The notes beneath the pieces are model-generated. The model saw only the letters and a program-made list of their open reading frames with translations. It searched no databases and was not told the origin of the DNA. A DNA stretch of 64,000 bases, taken from NCBI RefSeq assembly GCF_003112575.1, contig NZ_BEWC01000006.1:1-64000 (forward strand), given 5' to 3'. This DNA comes from Streptomyces ardesiacus. GTDB taxonomy: Bacteria > Actinomycetota > Actinomycetes > Streptomycetales > Streptomycetaceae. The position numbers and the translations under genes are program-made. Below are positions 18,201 through 27,167 of the stretch, piece after piece. Every line of letters starts with the position of its first letter. Within the stretch, counting starts at the first letter, position 1.

Positions 18201-18408
18201 CCACGGGCGACTTGCGGGGCTCGGAGCCGTACGTGTACGCCTCCTGGAGTTCGAGCAGCGCGCGGACGAGCGGCAGGGGTTCGTCGAACTGCTCGGCGGC
18301 GTCGGCGAGTTCCTCGGCGGTGACGGTGCGCGTACGGCCGTAGGGGCGCCGCTGGTTGGCCTGGAGCGCCTCGTACAGCTCGTCGATGGTCTGGGGTGCG
18401 GTCGGCAT
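15223..18408 (-). CDS. Large TPR-type protein coupled to an HSP90-like gene
   Basis: A 1061-residue, mostly alpha-helical protein with repeated helical hairpins of TPR type, clearest in the C-terminal 450 residues (for example GDLPAALAETDALLDRLKEHG, HLGRPDDALRHLSRSAELNL, YAGAYEDALTALEKALALVG). A low-complexity Ala/Pro/Glu linker at about 500-585 separates it from the N-terminal half, which has a CEACEICERA cysteine cluster (about residue 175) that may bind zinc. There is no catalytic motif. The ATG lies 2 bases after the stop of the HSP90-like gene (TGACGATG), so translation is probably coupled. This suggests the two proteins work together, as TPR co-chaperones do with HSP90. Confidence 0.85.
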   Translation of the reverse strand: MPTAPQTIDELYEALQANQRRPYGRTRTVTAEELADAAEQFDEPLPLVRALLELQEAYTYGSEPRKSPVAFARLLTLFDEQPDVFDENLRHLVFWRFKWVAAALRAVPEIPLTSLRQWLTEMRERYEKAGHGLQPYYGQAYRLAAHVGEDTDLAHELWAGRTRTPLSDCEACEICERALYHLASGDDERALRTWEPVLAGKESCQEEPARSIAHALLPLLRSGHTDRARELHLAGYRGCRRNPGMSGEVGRHLEFCALTGNEARGLELLAENRNLFDEVDSPLELLDFLNGVEVLLQRVEQLGHGDLPAAGYPGRTWTVTGLRAEVHGRADDLAARFDARNGTTAHGERRGARLGRAPLLETLELTLRPRRLDDVAPAAPVAVPAARTVPAVPEALPELVARARALEEQGHPDARACWAELRTRLAARDYTHPDDPAVGPLERLRADLLADEASRLGEKDEFTEAAALYEEAAGLYEDAGAPAHAALARAHALLATAEVPAQESARSATEPPETAAAPAGPSADAPAPAAPPTEAAATEGAAESPAGAAAETRDSAGALATTAAPDSAGVRAQDPAGDPTRPPAEGADDGTPAKVAALSAAHAAMVRLHEETPGLVPYQEARLLRLRATALGLRLQASGNDEHVAPVLAEAGLLHAFATRHDVLGQIAGALLLRASTHAISGDLPAALAETDALLDRLKEHGPAWHLPRALGLRARLRLGLKDAQAAHADLSEALRLAADWPADAVDTARLHGDLAEACMHLGRPDDALRHLSRSAELNLRRGHRFDAYCAYSNAATLSLDLGRVEDCIALLDSLLAEPDVVAGELDDRLVAQLRLTRARALHTGEDLKAATAELLALAAESAGWDDDPGSHAMIAAETAVLLAEGGEFGRAREAADQALAAHARAPRHEALSNCLRELARLHAQQQGSDGLAEALAFLADAGRVAAGARAAGYEAHGRPLDSALAYEYGRVNAYAGAYEDALTALEKALALVGEPGPENDRAGEWAECVRFAAAMEGVYLERPAPALARLDAAVSRLTALGHTEETEPLTSLAARLRDEE

Positions 18409-18410
18409 CG

Positions 18411-20258
18411 TCAGTGGTCCTTGCGGAGGGCGTGGGCGAGGAGGTCGAGGAAGGAGCGGTTGATGAGGCTCGACTCGGCGGGCCTGAGCGGGCGACGGGA
18501 CAGCAGCGCAGCCTGGCCGTAGAGGGCTTCGGCGCTGGTGCGGGCCAGTTCGGGCTCGTCGATGGCGACGGCGGCGCGGACCAGCGGGTTGAGCTGGTTG
18601 AGGATGAGCTGGGCGCGCGGGGCCTCCTGGCGCAGGGCGCCGAGGATGTCGCCCCACAGGCCGCCCTCCTGCTCCCGGGCGAGCTGGGAGCGGGTGCGCT
18701 CGTGGCGGGCCTCGCGGCTGTCGACGAGCAGGGCCGGGGCGGAGGCGGGCTGGAAGGTCCGCAGCGCGACGTCGCAGTCGAAGACGGCGAGGGCTTCGCG
18801 GGCCCGGGCGAGGTAGGCCGCCGCCGCCAGTTCGGTCTCCCGGTCGACCGGGTCGAGGTGCGCGGTGAGGGTGGCCGGGTCGAGGTCGGCGACGCTGGTC
18901 TCGGGCCTGATCTCGGGCAGCCGGTGGACCAGTTCGCGGTCGTAGGTGTAGCCCCCGTTGACGACTCCGAGCCCGGCGGCCGAGGCGATCGCCGCGACCT
19001 GCCGGAACTCCTCCACGTTCGCGGTGACGAGCACGGTGCGGTGGGTGCGGGCGAACGCGTCGAGGGTGGTGTGCCCGTCGGTGGTCTCGAACGGCAGCCA
19101 GGGCAGCAGCATCCGCAGGATCTCGTCGTCGTGCACGGCGAGGGACTTCACGGCCAGGTGGTGGGCGTGCAGGAAGCGGGCGAGCAGGTCGGGGTCGCTG
19201 GCGGCGGCCCGGGCGATCCAGGCGCGCAGCCGCTCGGCGAGGGCGTCGCGGACCGCGGCGAGGGTGTCGTCCTCGTACAGGGACTCGCGGGAGGCCGTCG
19301 GGCGCAGGCTCTCGGCGTCGACGACGCAGCGGACGAAGAACGCCCACTCGGGCAGGATCTCCTCGGCCTGTTCGGACAGCAGCATGCCTTTGACGTGCAC
19401 GCGGTGGCCGTGGCGGCGTCCGGCCGGTACCGCCTGGGGCAGTACGCACGCGATGCCCTTGAGGCCCACAGCCGGCAGGTCCAGTTCGATGGTGTCCAGC
19501 GGCGTGAACCCGAAGACCTCCTCGCCGTAGGCGGCCAGGGCGCGGGAACGGGCCCCCGGGGTGGGGTGGGTCCGGGCCCAGGGCGCGGGCTCGGGGTTCA
19601 CGGCGGTGCCCGTGCCGCCCGTGCCGTCGCTGAAGGTCACGGGGTGCCGCAGCAGGGAGCCGAAGTGCCGGGCCAGCGCCCGCACCTGCGTCGGCCGGGT
19701 CCACTCGCCGGCGTCGGCACGGGGCGTCAGCGTGACGGTGGTGCCGGGCCGGGGCCGGGCGGAGGCGCGCAGGGTGCGCAGGGTGTAGCTGCCGTCGCCG
19801 CGTCCGCGCCACTCCACGGCCGGCGCGTCGGGGGTGCGGGCGGAGCGGCTCACGACGTGGATCTCGTCGGCGACCAGGAAGCAGGAGAGCAGTCCGATGC
19901 CGAACTGGCCGATGAAGTCGCCGCGTTGCTCGGCGACCTGCTCGGCGCGCTTGCTGCTGCGGCCGATGGTGGCGAGGAAGGTGTGGACGTCGGCCTCGGT
20001 GAGGCCGACCCCGTCGTCCTCGACCCGGACGACCGAACCGTCGGCGTACAGCCGGATGCCGAAGGCGCCCTCGGGGGCGGCCGGTTCGAGGGTGTGCCGG
20101 GCGGTCAGCGCGTCCACCGCGTTCTGCAGGAGTTCGCGCAGGTAGACGCGGGGGCTGGAGTAGAGGTGGTGGGAGAGGAGGTCGACGAGGCCGCGCAGGT
20201 CCACCTGGAAGGTGCGGTCGGCGCCGGCCGGATTCGAGGAAGCGTCGGGCAGAGTCAT
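18411..20258 (-). CDS. HSP90-family ATPase (HtpG-like, divergent)
   Basis: A 615-residue GHKL ATPase. The HSP90 nucleotide site is intact: ELLQNAVDAL (E42, N46, D49), DDGVGL and GQFGIGLLSCFLVADEI. The middle domain is recognisable (VHVKGMLLSEQAEEILPEWAFFVRCVVD and SLRPTASRESLYED, with the conserved Arg region). The C-terminal third departs from standard HtpG, which could change dimerisation or client use. ATG 20258 follows CGGGACTG; the longer frame upstream is not supported. It is 92 bases after the unknown gene and 2 bases before the TPR gene, all on one strand. I regard it as a paralogue distinct from housekeeping HtpG. Confidence 0.9.
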   Translation of the reverse strand: MTLPDASSNPAGADRTFQVDLRGLVDLLSHHLYSSPRVYLRELLQNAVDALTARHTLEPAAPEGAFGIRLYADGSVVRVEDDGVGLTEADVHTFLATIGRSSKRAEQVAEQRGDFIGQFGIGLLSCFLVADEIHVVSRSARTPDAPAVEWRGRGDGSYTLRTLRASARPRPGTTVTLTPRADAGEWTRPTQVRALARHFGSLLRHPVTFSDGTGGTGTAVNPEPAPWARTHPTPGARSRALAAYGEEVFGFTPLDTIELDLPAVGLKGIACVLPQAVPAGRRHGHRVHVKGMLLSEQAEEILPEWAFFVRCVVDAESLRPTASRESLYEDDTLAAVRDALAERLRAWIARAAASDPDLLARFLHAHHLAVKSLAVHDDEILRMLLPWLPFETTDGHTTLDAFARTHRTVLVTANVEEFRQVAAIASAAGLGVVNGGYTYDRELVHRLPEIRPETSVADLDPATLTAHLDPVDRETELAAAAYLARAREALAVFDCDVALRTFQPASAPALLVDSREARHERTRSQLAREQEGGLWGDILGALRQEAPRAQLILNQLNPLVRAAVAIDEPELARTSAEALYGQAALLSRRPLRPAESSLINRSFLDLLAHALRKDH

Positions 20259-20350
20259 CGGGCAGTCCCGGGGTGGCGTGAGGGAGGAGTGAGGGGCGCC
20301 GGAGGGCGCCGGAGTGGCAGACCGGGGCGGTGGAGTGCGGCCGGTCCGGC

Positions 20351-21337
20351 TCAGGCGTGGCGGCGGAAGCGGGCGTACGCCTTCTCGGGCTGGGCCATGT
20401 AGCGCCAGGGCCAGGGCGTGTAGGCACCGCCCAGCTCGTGGAAGACCTGCGGGGCGGCGACGCTCTCCGAGGCCAGCGACAGGGCCATGGCGAACATGTT
20501 GAAGTCCTGCTGCCAGCCCGGGCGCCGCTCGTAGGCGGGGTGGAGGATGCTGTGCCGGGCCGCGTCCCGCAACTCCTTCTGGATGTAGGGCAGGTCGAGG
20601 CAGCCCGGGCTGTCCGACTCCACCCAGTCCTCGATGTGGGCCATGGCCACCACGCAGCCCAGGCGGTGTCCCTCGGGTGCGCCGGTGAAGACCTCGCGGG
20701 CGTACCTCGTCGCCTCCCCCGGTTCGCCGCCCCACCGGGGCTGCAGCTGGGACACGCGCTCCAGGTGGGTCTCCAGGTCCAGGGGGTCACGGCGCAGCGC
20801 GGCCTCGTACCGGGTCCTCTTGACGTCGTCCGGGAGCGACATGCCGCGGGCGGAGGTGAGGAGCCGGCACCAGGGGGTGACCCAGTGCGGGCGCGCCTCG
20901 GCGGCGAGCAGCAGGTGTTCCTCGGCGATATCGAGCCGCTCGTGGAAGACGCGCCACTGTTCCCGCGTGACGTTCACGGCGCGGTCGGCGGTCCGTGCCT
21001 CCCAGCCCCAGGCGATGTGACGCGCCCCCGATATGAGCAGCGCGGTCGCCCGGTGCTCCGTGTCCTGCTCGACGGCCCGGCCGATCCAGTCCTGCACCCC
21101 GTCCAGGTCGGCCAGTTCGCCGAGCACCCGGTGGTCCCGGCCGAGGTCGAACGGGGCCAGCGCGGCCTTCACCCCGTCCCAGTCCCCCGCGTCGGCGGCT
21201 TCCACCAGCGCCAGCACCCGCGTGTCGCCGAGGGCGCGCACCGGGTACGTCCCGTTCCGGCGCCCGCGCGGGACGGGGAGGGCGTGCGCATCCGCCTCCG
21301 GTCTCTCCCCCGCCTTGCCGAACAGCTTGCCGAGCAT
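20351..21337 (-). CDS. Conserved hypothetical protein (328 residues)
   Basis: No family recognised. The protein is soluble, helical and rich in Trp, with segments such as HIAWGWEAR, REQWRVFHERLDIAEEHLLLAAEARPHW and YTPWPWRYMAQPEKAYARFRRHA. The repeated helical pairs hint at a TPR-like scaffold. It begins MLGKLFGK, with a GGGGAGGG ribosome site. It sits where the nuclease gene jetD would be in a Wadjet operon, directly after the SMC-like gene (105 bases), but I see none of the features of JetD or of Toprim nucleases in it. It may link the SMC-like module and the HSP90/TPR pair. Confidence 0.8.
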   Translation of the reverse strand: MLGKLFGKAGERPEADAHALPVPRGRRNGTYPVRALGDTRVLALVEAADAGDWDGVKAALAPFDLGRDHRVLGELADLDGVQDWIGRAVEQDTEHRATALLISGARHIAWGWEARTADRAVNVTREQWRVFHERLDIAEEHLLLAAEARPHWVTPWCRLLTSARGMSLPDDVKRTRYEAALRRDPLDLETHLERVSQLQPRWGGEPGEATRYAREVFTGAPEGHRLGCVVAMAHIEDWVESDSPGCLDLPYIQKELRDAARHSILHPAYERRPGWQQDFNMFAMALSLASESVAAPQVFHELGGAYTPWPWRYMAQPEKAYARFRRHA

Positions 21338-21442
21338 GTCGCGCCCTCCCCAGGTGCCGCTTGATCAACTGGAGCAGCATAGAGCGAAGCTCTGACAATG
21401 CCTCCACTTCATTTCCACACCGGCTTCACGTGGGGAGCGGGG

Positions 21443-24400
21443 TCACGCGGGCGACTGCGCGGGGCGTTTGAACATGCGGGTCGCCGTGATCTCGCTGTGC
21501 ACCGCCTCGCCCTCTCCCCCGGCGGCGGGGGCGGGCTGGGGCAGGCCCGGCCTCAGGTGCTCCTCCACGCTGATGTACTTCAGGCCCGCCCTGAGGTCGG
21601 CGTCGTTGCGCAGCCGGATGACCAGGGGGAACTCGGCCAGCGCGGTGGTGTCGAACAGGCCGGTGGTGTACAGGAGCTGGACGCCGAGCGCGTCGGACAC
21701 GGCCCGCTGGAGTTCCAGCAGGTAGGTGGCGTTGGCGCGGCCGATGGGGTTGTCGAGGAACAGGGTGCCGGCGTGGCGGTGCCGGTCACGGCCCCGGTCG
21801 TTGCTGCGCAGCGCGGCCATCGTGCAGTACAGGGCGATGGCCGCGGTGAGCAGTTGGCCGCCGGAGAAGACGTCGCCCATCTGCCCGACGGGGACGCGTT
21901 CGGCGCGCAGGACGGCGTCGGGCTTGAGGATCTCGACGGCGACGCCCTTGGGCTGCAGGGCGGCGGCGACGCCCCTCAGCAGCAGGGACATGCCGTCGCG
22001 GCGCAGGTCGGAGTTCTTCTTCACGGCGGCGCGGGTGGCCTCGTCGACGACTTCGCCTAGCCGCTCGGTCAGGGTGGCCTGGTCGGGCTCCTCGAAGCGG
22101 ATGCGCAGGAACTCCTGCCCCGACCACTCGCCGAGCCCTTCCGGCAGCCGGGAGAGCCGCTGGGCGGAGCGGAGGGTGGCGAGGGCGGACTCGACCAGGC
22201 CGCGCAGCCGGTCCACGATCGAGTCGCGGTTGCGCTCCAACTGGGCCAGCTCGTCGGTGAGGACGCGCAGCCGGGGCGCGAAGGCGTCCGCCCACTTGGC
22301 GGCGTGCTCGGGCAGCGCGGCGGCGGGCAGTTCGCGGATCTGCTGACGGGCGGGCGTGCGGACCTGCTCGTAGCGGGTGGAGTTGGCGTGCCGGACCAGG
22401 ACGTCGCTCGCCTCGCGCACGGCGGCCTCGGCGGCGGACAGGTCGGCGGCGCAGCCGCGCAGCGAGCGACGGGCCTCGGCGGCGGCCCTGCGGGCCTCCT
22501 CCAGGTCGCCCGCGTAGGGCTCGGGCTCCTCCTGCTCCTCCTCGGGCGCGTGGTCGCGCAGCAGGTCGCGCAGGAGGGCGGCCGTCTCGTCGAAGCCGCC
22601 CGCCCCGTCCTCGGCGGCGCGGTGCGCGTCGAGCAGTTCGGCGTGTGCCTCGCGGGCCTGGGCGAGCGCCTCGGTGCGGGAGGCGAGTTCGGCGGTCGCC
22701 GTGCGCAGCAGGCTCTGGGCGTGCTCGGCGTCGCGCGGCTGGAGTTCCTCGGGCAGGTCGGTGTGGGTGTCGCCGTCCTCGGGCGCGTGCCGTTCGGCCT
22801 CGCCGCGCAGCCGGCCGAGCTGTTCGCTCGCGCTGGACATGCGGGTCTCCAGGAGCTGCACCAGTTCCTCGGCGCGGGCGGCGGCGGCCTGCCGGGAGGG
22901 CCCGTCGGAGCCGTCGGGCGACTCCAGGAGCTGAGCCGCGCGGGTGCGGACCTTGTTGCTGAGCCGGTCCAGCTCCGCGCGGGCGGCGCTTTCGTCGCTC
23001 TCCGCGCGGGCCTGTTCGGCGCGGAGGTCGGCGCCGACGCCGACCTTCTCGTACACCTGGGAGGCGGCGCGGTAGGCCTCGCGCAGGTCGGGCAGGGACG
23101 CCTTCGCCCTGGTCGCCCCGGCGCCGTCCTCGCCGGTCTCTTCGGGTACGTCGTCGGGGGCGCCCGCGATCTCGGCGCGCTCGGCGCGCAGGGCCCGCGC
23201 GGTGCGGCGGGCGTCGTCGGCGGCGCGCTGGGCGGCGCGCCGGTCCTCGTCGGCGGCGCGGGCCCGTTCCAGGCAGGCCTGGGCGCGGGCCTCGGCCTCG
23301 GCCGCCTCGTCGGCCAGTTCACGGACCTTGACCTGCCAGCCGGCGCGTTCGCGCAGCCGGAACGCGAGTCCGGCGAGGGCGTCGGCGGCGCGGCGGGCCT
23401 TCTGCGCGGCCTCCTGACGCTCGTCCCGCAGGTGGACGGCCTCGGCGGCGCTCTCGTCGGCCTCGGCGCGCAGGGCGCGGGCCTCGGTCAGCTCGGCCTC
23501 GGTCTCCTCGGCGAAGGCACGGGCCTCCTCGGCGGTCCGGGCCAGCTCCGCGAGGCGTCCGGCGGGGCAGCCGGTGCGCCAGGAGGCGAGCCGGGCCGCC
23601 AGTTCACGGTCCTTGCCGAGACGGGCGGCGAGGGTCCGGATCTCCTCGTCGCGCTCGCCGGCCCGGGCGCGCAGCGCGTGCCGCTCCTCGTCGGCGGCCT
23701 GCTCGTCGTGCATGGCCGGGTTCGGCGGTACGAGGAAGACGTCCCCGGAGCCGGACTCGGCGGCCGGGGCGGGGGCGAGCAGGGCGGCGGCGGTACCGAC
23801 GGCCACGGCGGAGCGCGGCAGCAGGGCGGCGTCGCCGAGGACCTCGCGGGCGCGGGTGTGCGAGTCCGGGTCGGTGATGACGACACCGTCGACCAGCTCG
23901 GGCCGCGCGGCCAGCACGCGCGCGTGGTCGGCGGGGTCGACGGCCTGGGCGAGGTAGCGCCAGCCGGGCAGGGCGGGGATGCCGTGCTCGCCGAGGAACT
24001 CGACGGTGGCCAGCACGTCCGGCCCCGGCGGCAGCAGTCCGCCGTCGCCGAGCGCGCCGAGGATGCGGGAGTCGTCGGCGGCGGCGGTGCGCAGCTCGAA
24101 CAGCTGGCGTTCGGCGGCGGAGACGGTGCCGTCGAGCAGTTCGCGCAGTTCGTCGGCGAAGCGGTCGAGTTCCTCGGGGCTGAGCGCGTTGTCCGAGGCG
24201 CCGGGAGCGGCGGCGCGGTCCTCGCGGTCGGTGTCCTTGCGGGGCTGGGGGATGCCCGGGCGGGCCTCGGCGGCCAGGCCGAGCAGTTCGGCGAGCCGTT
24301 CCTCCGCGGCCAGTGCCTCGGCGGTGCGTCGTTCGCCCTGGTGGGCGCGCTCGGCGGCGGTGGCCGCGTCGGCCGCGCGGGCGGCGGTCAGTTCGGCGCG

Positions 24401-26113
24401 GCTCTCGGCGGCGGCGGTCTCGCGGGCGTGCTCGGTGGCCCGGCGGGCGGCCTCGCGGGCGGTGTCCCAGGCGGCGACGGTCGTCTTCTCCGCGTCGCTG
24501 GCGGCGAGGGCCGCGCGGGCGGGGTCCGCGTCGGGCGCGCTGTCGTCCAGCCACCCGGCGCGGACGGCCTCGGCGGTCTCCTGCTCGACCTCGGTGAGGC
24601 GCTGGCGCAGGTGCCCGGCCTCGCTGCGGGCGCGCTGGGCCTCGGTGGCGGCGGTGGTGGAGTCGCGGTGGGCGGTGTCGCTGACCTCCTGGAGGGCGGC
24701 GGACCTCTCCTCCTCCTCGTTGGCGTGCTGCTCGGCCTTTCCGGCGGCCGCGTGCAGGGCGCGGACGAGGTCGACGGCGGCCCTGGTGCGGGCGGCGAGG
24801 GCGGGGGCCGCGTCCCGTTCGGCCTCCTGGATGGCGGCGGACACGCGGGCGACGCGGTCGGCGGCGGCACGGTGGCGCAGTACCGCCTCCGCGGCCTGCC
24901 AGGCGGAGTGCAGGGTGCGGGCGTCGGCCAGTTCGCGCTTCTGCGCGGCGGCGGCCTTCTCCGCGCCGGCCAGGGCCAGCGAGGCGTGCCGGTAGGCGAG
25001 TTCGGCGGCGATCAGGGCGCTGCGGTCCCGGGCGGACTCGGCGTGGGTGACGGCGTACGCGGCGGCCGTGACCCGCTGGGCGAGGTCGCCCGCGCGCACC
25101 CGCTCCTGGGCGCCGCGGGCGGAGAGCCGGCGGGCGAGGTTCCTCGTGCGGCGTTCGGCGCCGGTGTGGACGTCCCGGGCACGGGCGCGCGCCTCCGCGG
25201 CCTCGACGATCCGGCCGAGGAGGTCGACGGACCCGGCGGTGAAGTCCCGTTCGGCGATCAGCTCGGCGCGCCGGCCCAGCTTGTTGCCGAAGCCGCCGAC
25301 CAGGTCGGCGAGGCCGTCGGTGTCGCGGGTGTCGGTGACGGCCCGCAGCAGCAGGTCGGTGAAGTCGGAGTCCTTCTTGACCGCGAAGAGACCGGCGGCC
25401 TCGCCCTCGTCGGCGTTCATCTCGCGCTGGTAGCGGAAGAGTTCGGGGTCGAGTCCGAGGTCGCCCAGGTGCTCGTTCCAGCGGTCGTGGATCTCCTCCC
25501 AGTGCACCTCCAGGTGCGGGTAGGCCTTGCCGGCCTCGGTGAGCGCGTCCCGGAAGCCCTTCATGGTGCGCCGCCTGCCCTGCGCGCCGGAGGCGCCCTC
25601 CACGGGCGGGCGTACGGCGGTGGCCTCGGCGACCGGCAGGCTGTCCAGGGTCAGTCCGGGGCCCGGCCGGAAGGAGTACCAGGCCTCGGCGAACTTCCGC
25701 GGGTCGCCGGAGACCTGCCGTCCGCGCCACTCGCTGACCTTGCCGACGACGACGCACTCGCCGGTCTGCACGTGCTGCCACTCCAGTGCCACGTGTCCGC
25801 AGTCGTCGGCGAGCAGGAACTTGCGCAGCACGCCGGAGCTGGCGCCGCCCAGGGTGTTGCGGTGGCCCGGCAGCATCACCGAGAAGATCAGCTTGAGGAG
25901 TACGGACTTGCCGCCGCCGTTCTCCAGGAAGAGCACGCCGGCGGGCGCGGGCCGGCGCGGCGGGCCGACCGGCTCCTCCTCGAAGAACTCCGCCTGCGTG
26001 GGCGCGGGATCGGGCACGGGCTCGCCCACCCCGCGCAGGTCAAGCACGGTGTCGGCGTAGCGCGCACCGGCGGGTCCGATGGAGTAGAGGCGGACCCGGG
26101 ACAGCTCGTACAT
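21443..26113 (-). CDS. SMC/MukB-like coiled-coil ATPase
   Basis: A 1556-residue protein with split ATPase halves at its ends. The N-terminal Walker A is LENGGGKS (K69). Very long Ala/Glu/Arg coiled coils run from about residue 270 to 1350, broken by a globular region near 610-760 (PGWRYLAQAVDPADHARVLAARP) that could be the hinge. The C-terminal ABC signature is FSGGQLLTAA (S1417) and Walker B is LFLDNP (D1454), where the usual catalytic Glu is Asn (N1455). The layout matches MukB, MksB and JetC rather than canonical SMC or RecN. Upstream kleisin-like and winged-helix genes complete an MksBEF-like set. ATG 26113 follows ACGAGAG. Function in DNA loop extrusion or plasmid defence is inferred, not shown. 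Confidence 0.85.
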   Translation of the reverse strand: MYELSRVRLYSIGPAGARYADTVLDLRGVGEPVPDPAPTQAEFFEEEPVGPPRRPAPAGVLFLENGGGKSVLLKLIFSVMLPGHRNTLGGASSGVLRKFLLADDCGHVALEWQHVQTGECVVVGKVSEWRGRQVSGDPRKFAEAWYSFRPGPGLTLDSLPVAEATAVRPPVEGASGAQGRRRTMKGFRDALTEAGKAYPHLEVHWEEIHDRWNEHLGDLGLDPELFRYQREMNADEGEAAGLFAVKKDSDFTDLLLRAVTDTRDTDGLADLVGGFGNKLGRRAELIAERDFTAGSVDLLGRIVEAAEARARARDVHTGAERRTRNLARRLSARGAQERVRAGDLAQRVTAAAYAVTHAESARDRSALIAAELAYRHASLALAGAEKAAAAQKRELADARTLHSAWQAAEAVLRHRAAADRVARVSAAIQEAERDAAPALAARTRAAVDLVRALHAAAGKAEQHANEEEERSAALQEVSDTAHRDSTTAATEAQRARSEAGHLRQRLTEVEQETAEAVRAGWLDDSAPDADPARAALAASDAEKTTVAAWDTAREAARRATEHARETAAAESRAELTAARAADAATAAERAHQGERRTAEALAAEERLAELLGLAAEARPGIPQPRKDTDREDRAAAPGASDNALSPEELDRFADELRELLDGTVSAAERQLFELRTAAADDSRILGALGDGGLLPPGPDVLATVEFLGEHGIPALPGWRYLAQAVDPADHARVLAARPELVDGVVITDPDSHTRAREVLGDAALLPRSAVAVGTAAALLAPAPAAESGSGDVFLVPPNPAMHDEQAADEERHALRARAGERDEEIRTLAARLGKDRELAARLASWRTGCPAGRLAELARTAEEARAFAEETEAELTEARALRAEADESAAEAVHLRDERQEAAQKARRAADALAGLAFRLRERAGWQVKVRELADEAAEAEARAQACLERARAADEDRRAAQRAADDARRTARALRAERAEIAGAPDDVPEETGEDGAGATRAKASLPDLREAYRAASQVYEKVGVGADLRAEQARAESDESAARAELDRLSNKVRTRAAQLLESPDGSDGPSRQAAAARAEELVQLLETRMSSASEQLGRLRGEAERHAPEDGDTHTDLPEELQPRDAEHAQSLLRTATAELASRTEALAQAREAHAELLDAHRAAEDGAGGFDETAALLRDLLRDHAPEEEQEEPEPYAGDLEEARRAAAEARRSLRGCAADLSAAEAAVREASDVLVRHANSTRYEQVRTPARQQIRELPAAALPEHAAKWADAFAPRLRVLTDELAQLERNRDSIVDRLRGLVESALATLRSAQRLSRLPEGLGEWSGQEFLRIRFEEPDQATLTERLGEVVDEATRAAVKKNSDLRRDGMSLLLRGVAAALQPKGVAVEILKPDAVLRAERVPVGQMGDVFSGGQLLTAAIALYCTMAALRSNDRGRDRHRHAGTLFLDNPIGRANATYLLELQRAVSDALGVQLLYTTGLFDTTALAEFPLVIRLRNDADLRAGLKYISVEEHLRPGLPQPAPAAGGEGEAVHSEITATRMFKRPAQSPA

Positions 26114-26197
26114 GGCGGACTCTCGTAAGTCTTCGGAAGTCGGGGACGTTCGGACGGGGGCGCGGCGGTCGGCGGGGTGCGGCCGGCGCGAGGCGGG

Positions 26198-27079
26198 TCA
26201 GGAGGAGTGGAAGGGCAGGCCGGCGTCGGCGACCAGCTCCAGGTCGTCCGTCTCCTCGGCGGGCAGCAGCGTCGCGGTGCCGTCGGTGACCGGGACGACG
26301 CCCAGGTCGAGCAGCTCGGCCATGGCGGCGCTGCCCGCCATGTCGCGCACCTGGAGCTGGTAGCGGGCGGTCGTCCGGTAGGTGCCGCCGTGGTCGTCGC
26401 CGGTGCGCTGGAGGAAGCCGGACTCGGTGAGGAACGCGGCGGCCTTGCCTACGATGCCGGTGGTGGAGCCCGGGAGTCTGCGGGCGTCCTTGGTGGCGCC
26501 GGTCGCACTGCGCCTGACCCAGATCCGCCAGGCGGCCTCCAGGCCGGGGGCGTCGGTGGCAGGGTCGGTGTTCTCGCCCTGCTGCTCCGCGCGCTCCTCG
26601 AGCCGGCGGCAGGCCTGACGGACGAACGCGTCCACGCCGTTGACCGTGACGCGGCCGATGTAGCCGTCGTCGGCCAGGTCCTCGGGGCGGGGGTAGGCCA
26701 TGGCGGCGACGGCGAGGTGGGCGAGGCCGTGCAGGAAGCGGTCGCCGGAGTCGGTGGCGGCGCGGCGCGCGTAGTCGCCCATGCGGACGGCGAACACCGA
26801 GTCCTCGGCGGCGGTGACGGCCATCCCCGCGCGGGGGGACACCTCCAGGACGACGAGTCCGAGACCGGCGGCCACGGCGTCGGCGAGCCGGGCGAAGGGC
26901 GGGTCCTCGCGGTAGCGGCGCAGCAGGTCGGCGTACTCCTGGTCGCGGGCGGGGAGCAGCTTGGGCTGGAGGCCGAAGGCGACGAGCCGCGCCGCGTCGG
27001 CGGCGTCGGCGGGCGTGACGGCCGCGGTGGCCGGTGCGGCACCCGCCTCCGGTTCGCTCCGGTCGACGTGCTCGGTCAC
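26198..27079 (-). CDS. MukE/JetB-like winged-helix protein (candidate)
   Basis: A 293-residue protein with no enzymatic motif. The C-terminal part reads like a winged helix (AAAFLTESGFLQRT then a wing, YRTTARYQLQVRDMA), and an upstream helical domain (FLHGLAHLAVAAMAYPRP) could be a second one, the two-domain plan of MukE, MksE and JetB. Position supports this: it lies between the kleisin-like gene (88 bases) and the SMC-like gene (84 bases), the usual F-E-B order. The start is GTG at 27079, preceded by AAGGAG. Sequence identity to known MukE proteins is not visible by eye, so the family call rests on shape and context. Confidence 0.6.
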   Translation of the reverse strand: MTEHVDRSEPEAGAAPATAAVTPADAADAARLVAFGLQPKLLPARDQEYADLLRRYREDPPFARLADAVAAGLGLVVLEVSPRAGMAVTAAEDSVFAVRMGDYARRAATDSGDRFLHGLAHLAVAAMAYPRPEDLADDGYIGRVTVNGVDAFVRQACRRLEERAEQQGENTDPATDAPGLEAAWRIWVRRSATGATKDARRLPGSTTGIVGKAAAFLTESGFLQRTGDDHGGTYRTTARYQLQVRDMAGSAAMAELLDLGVVPVTDGTATLLPAEETDDLELVADAGLPFHSS

Positions 27080-27167
27080 GGTCGGTACTCCTTGCTGTGC
27101 TGCCGCTCTGTGCCGCGGTGGCGGGACAGGCGGTGGGTGGGACGGTGGGCGGGGCGGCGCGGGCCGG

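Noticed and set aside
20351..21337. JetD-like nuclease in the Wadjet position
   Set aside because: No Toprim-like or other nuclease motif and a Trp-rich helical composition; position alone is not enough.
22304..26128. A 1274-codon open frame on the plus strand opposite the SMC-like gene
   Set aside because: It mirrors the codon bias of the minus-strand gene, is Gly/Val/Arg-rich without domains, and has no ribosome site; it is an antisense by-product of high GC.
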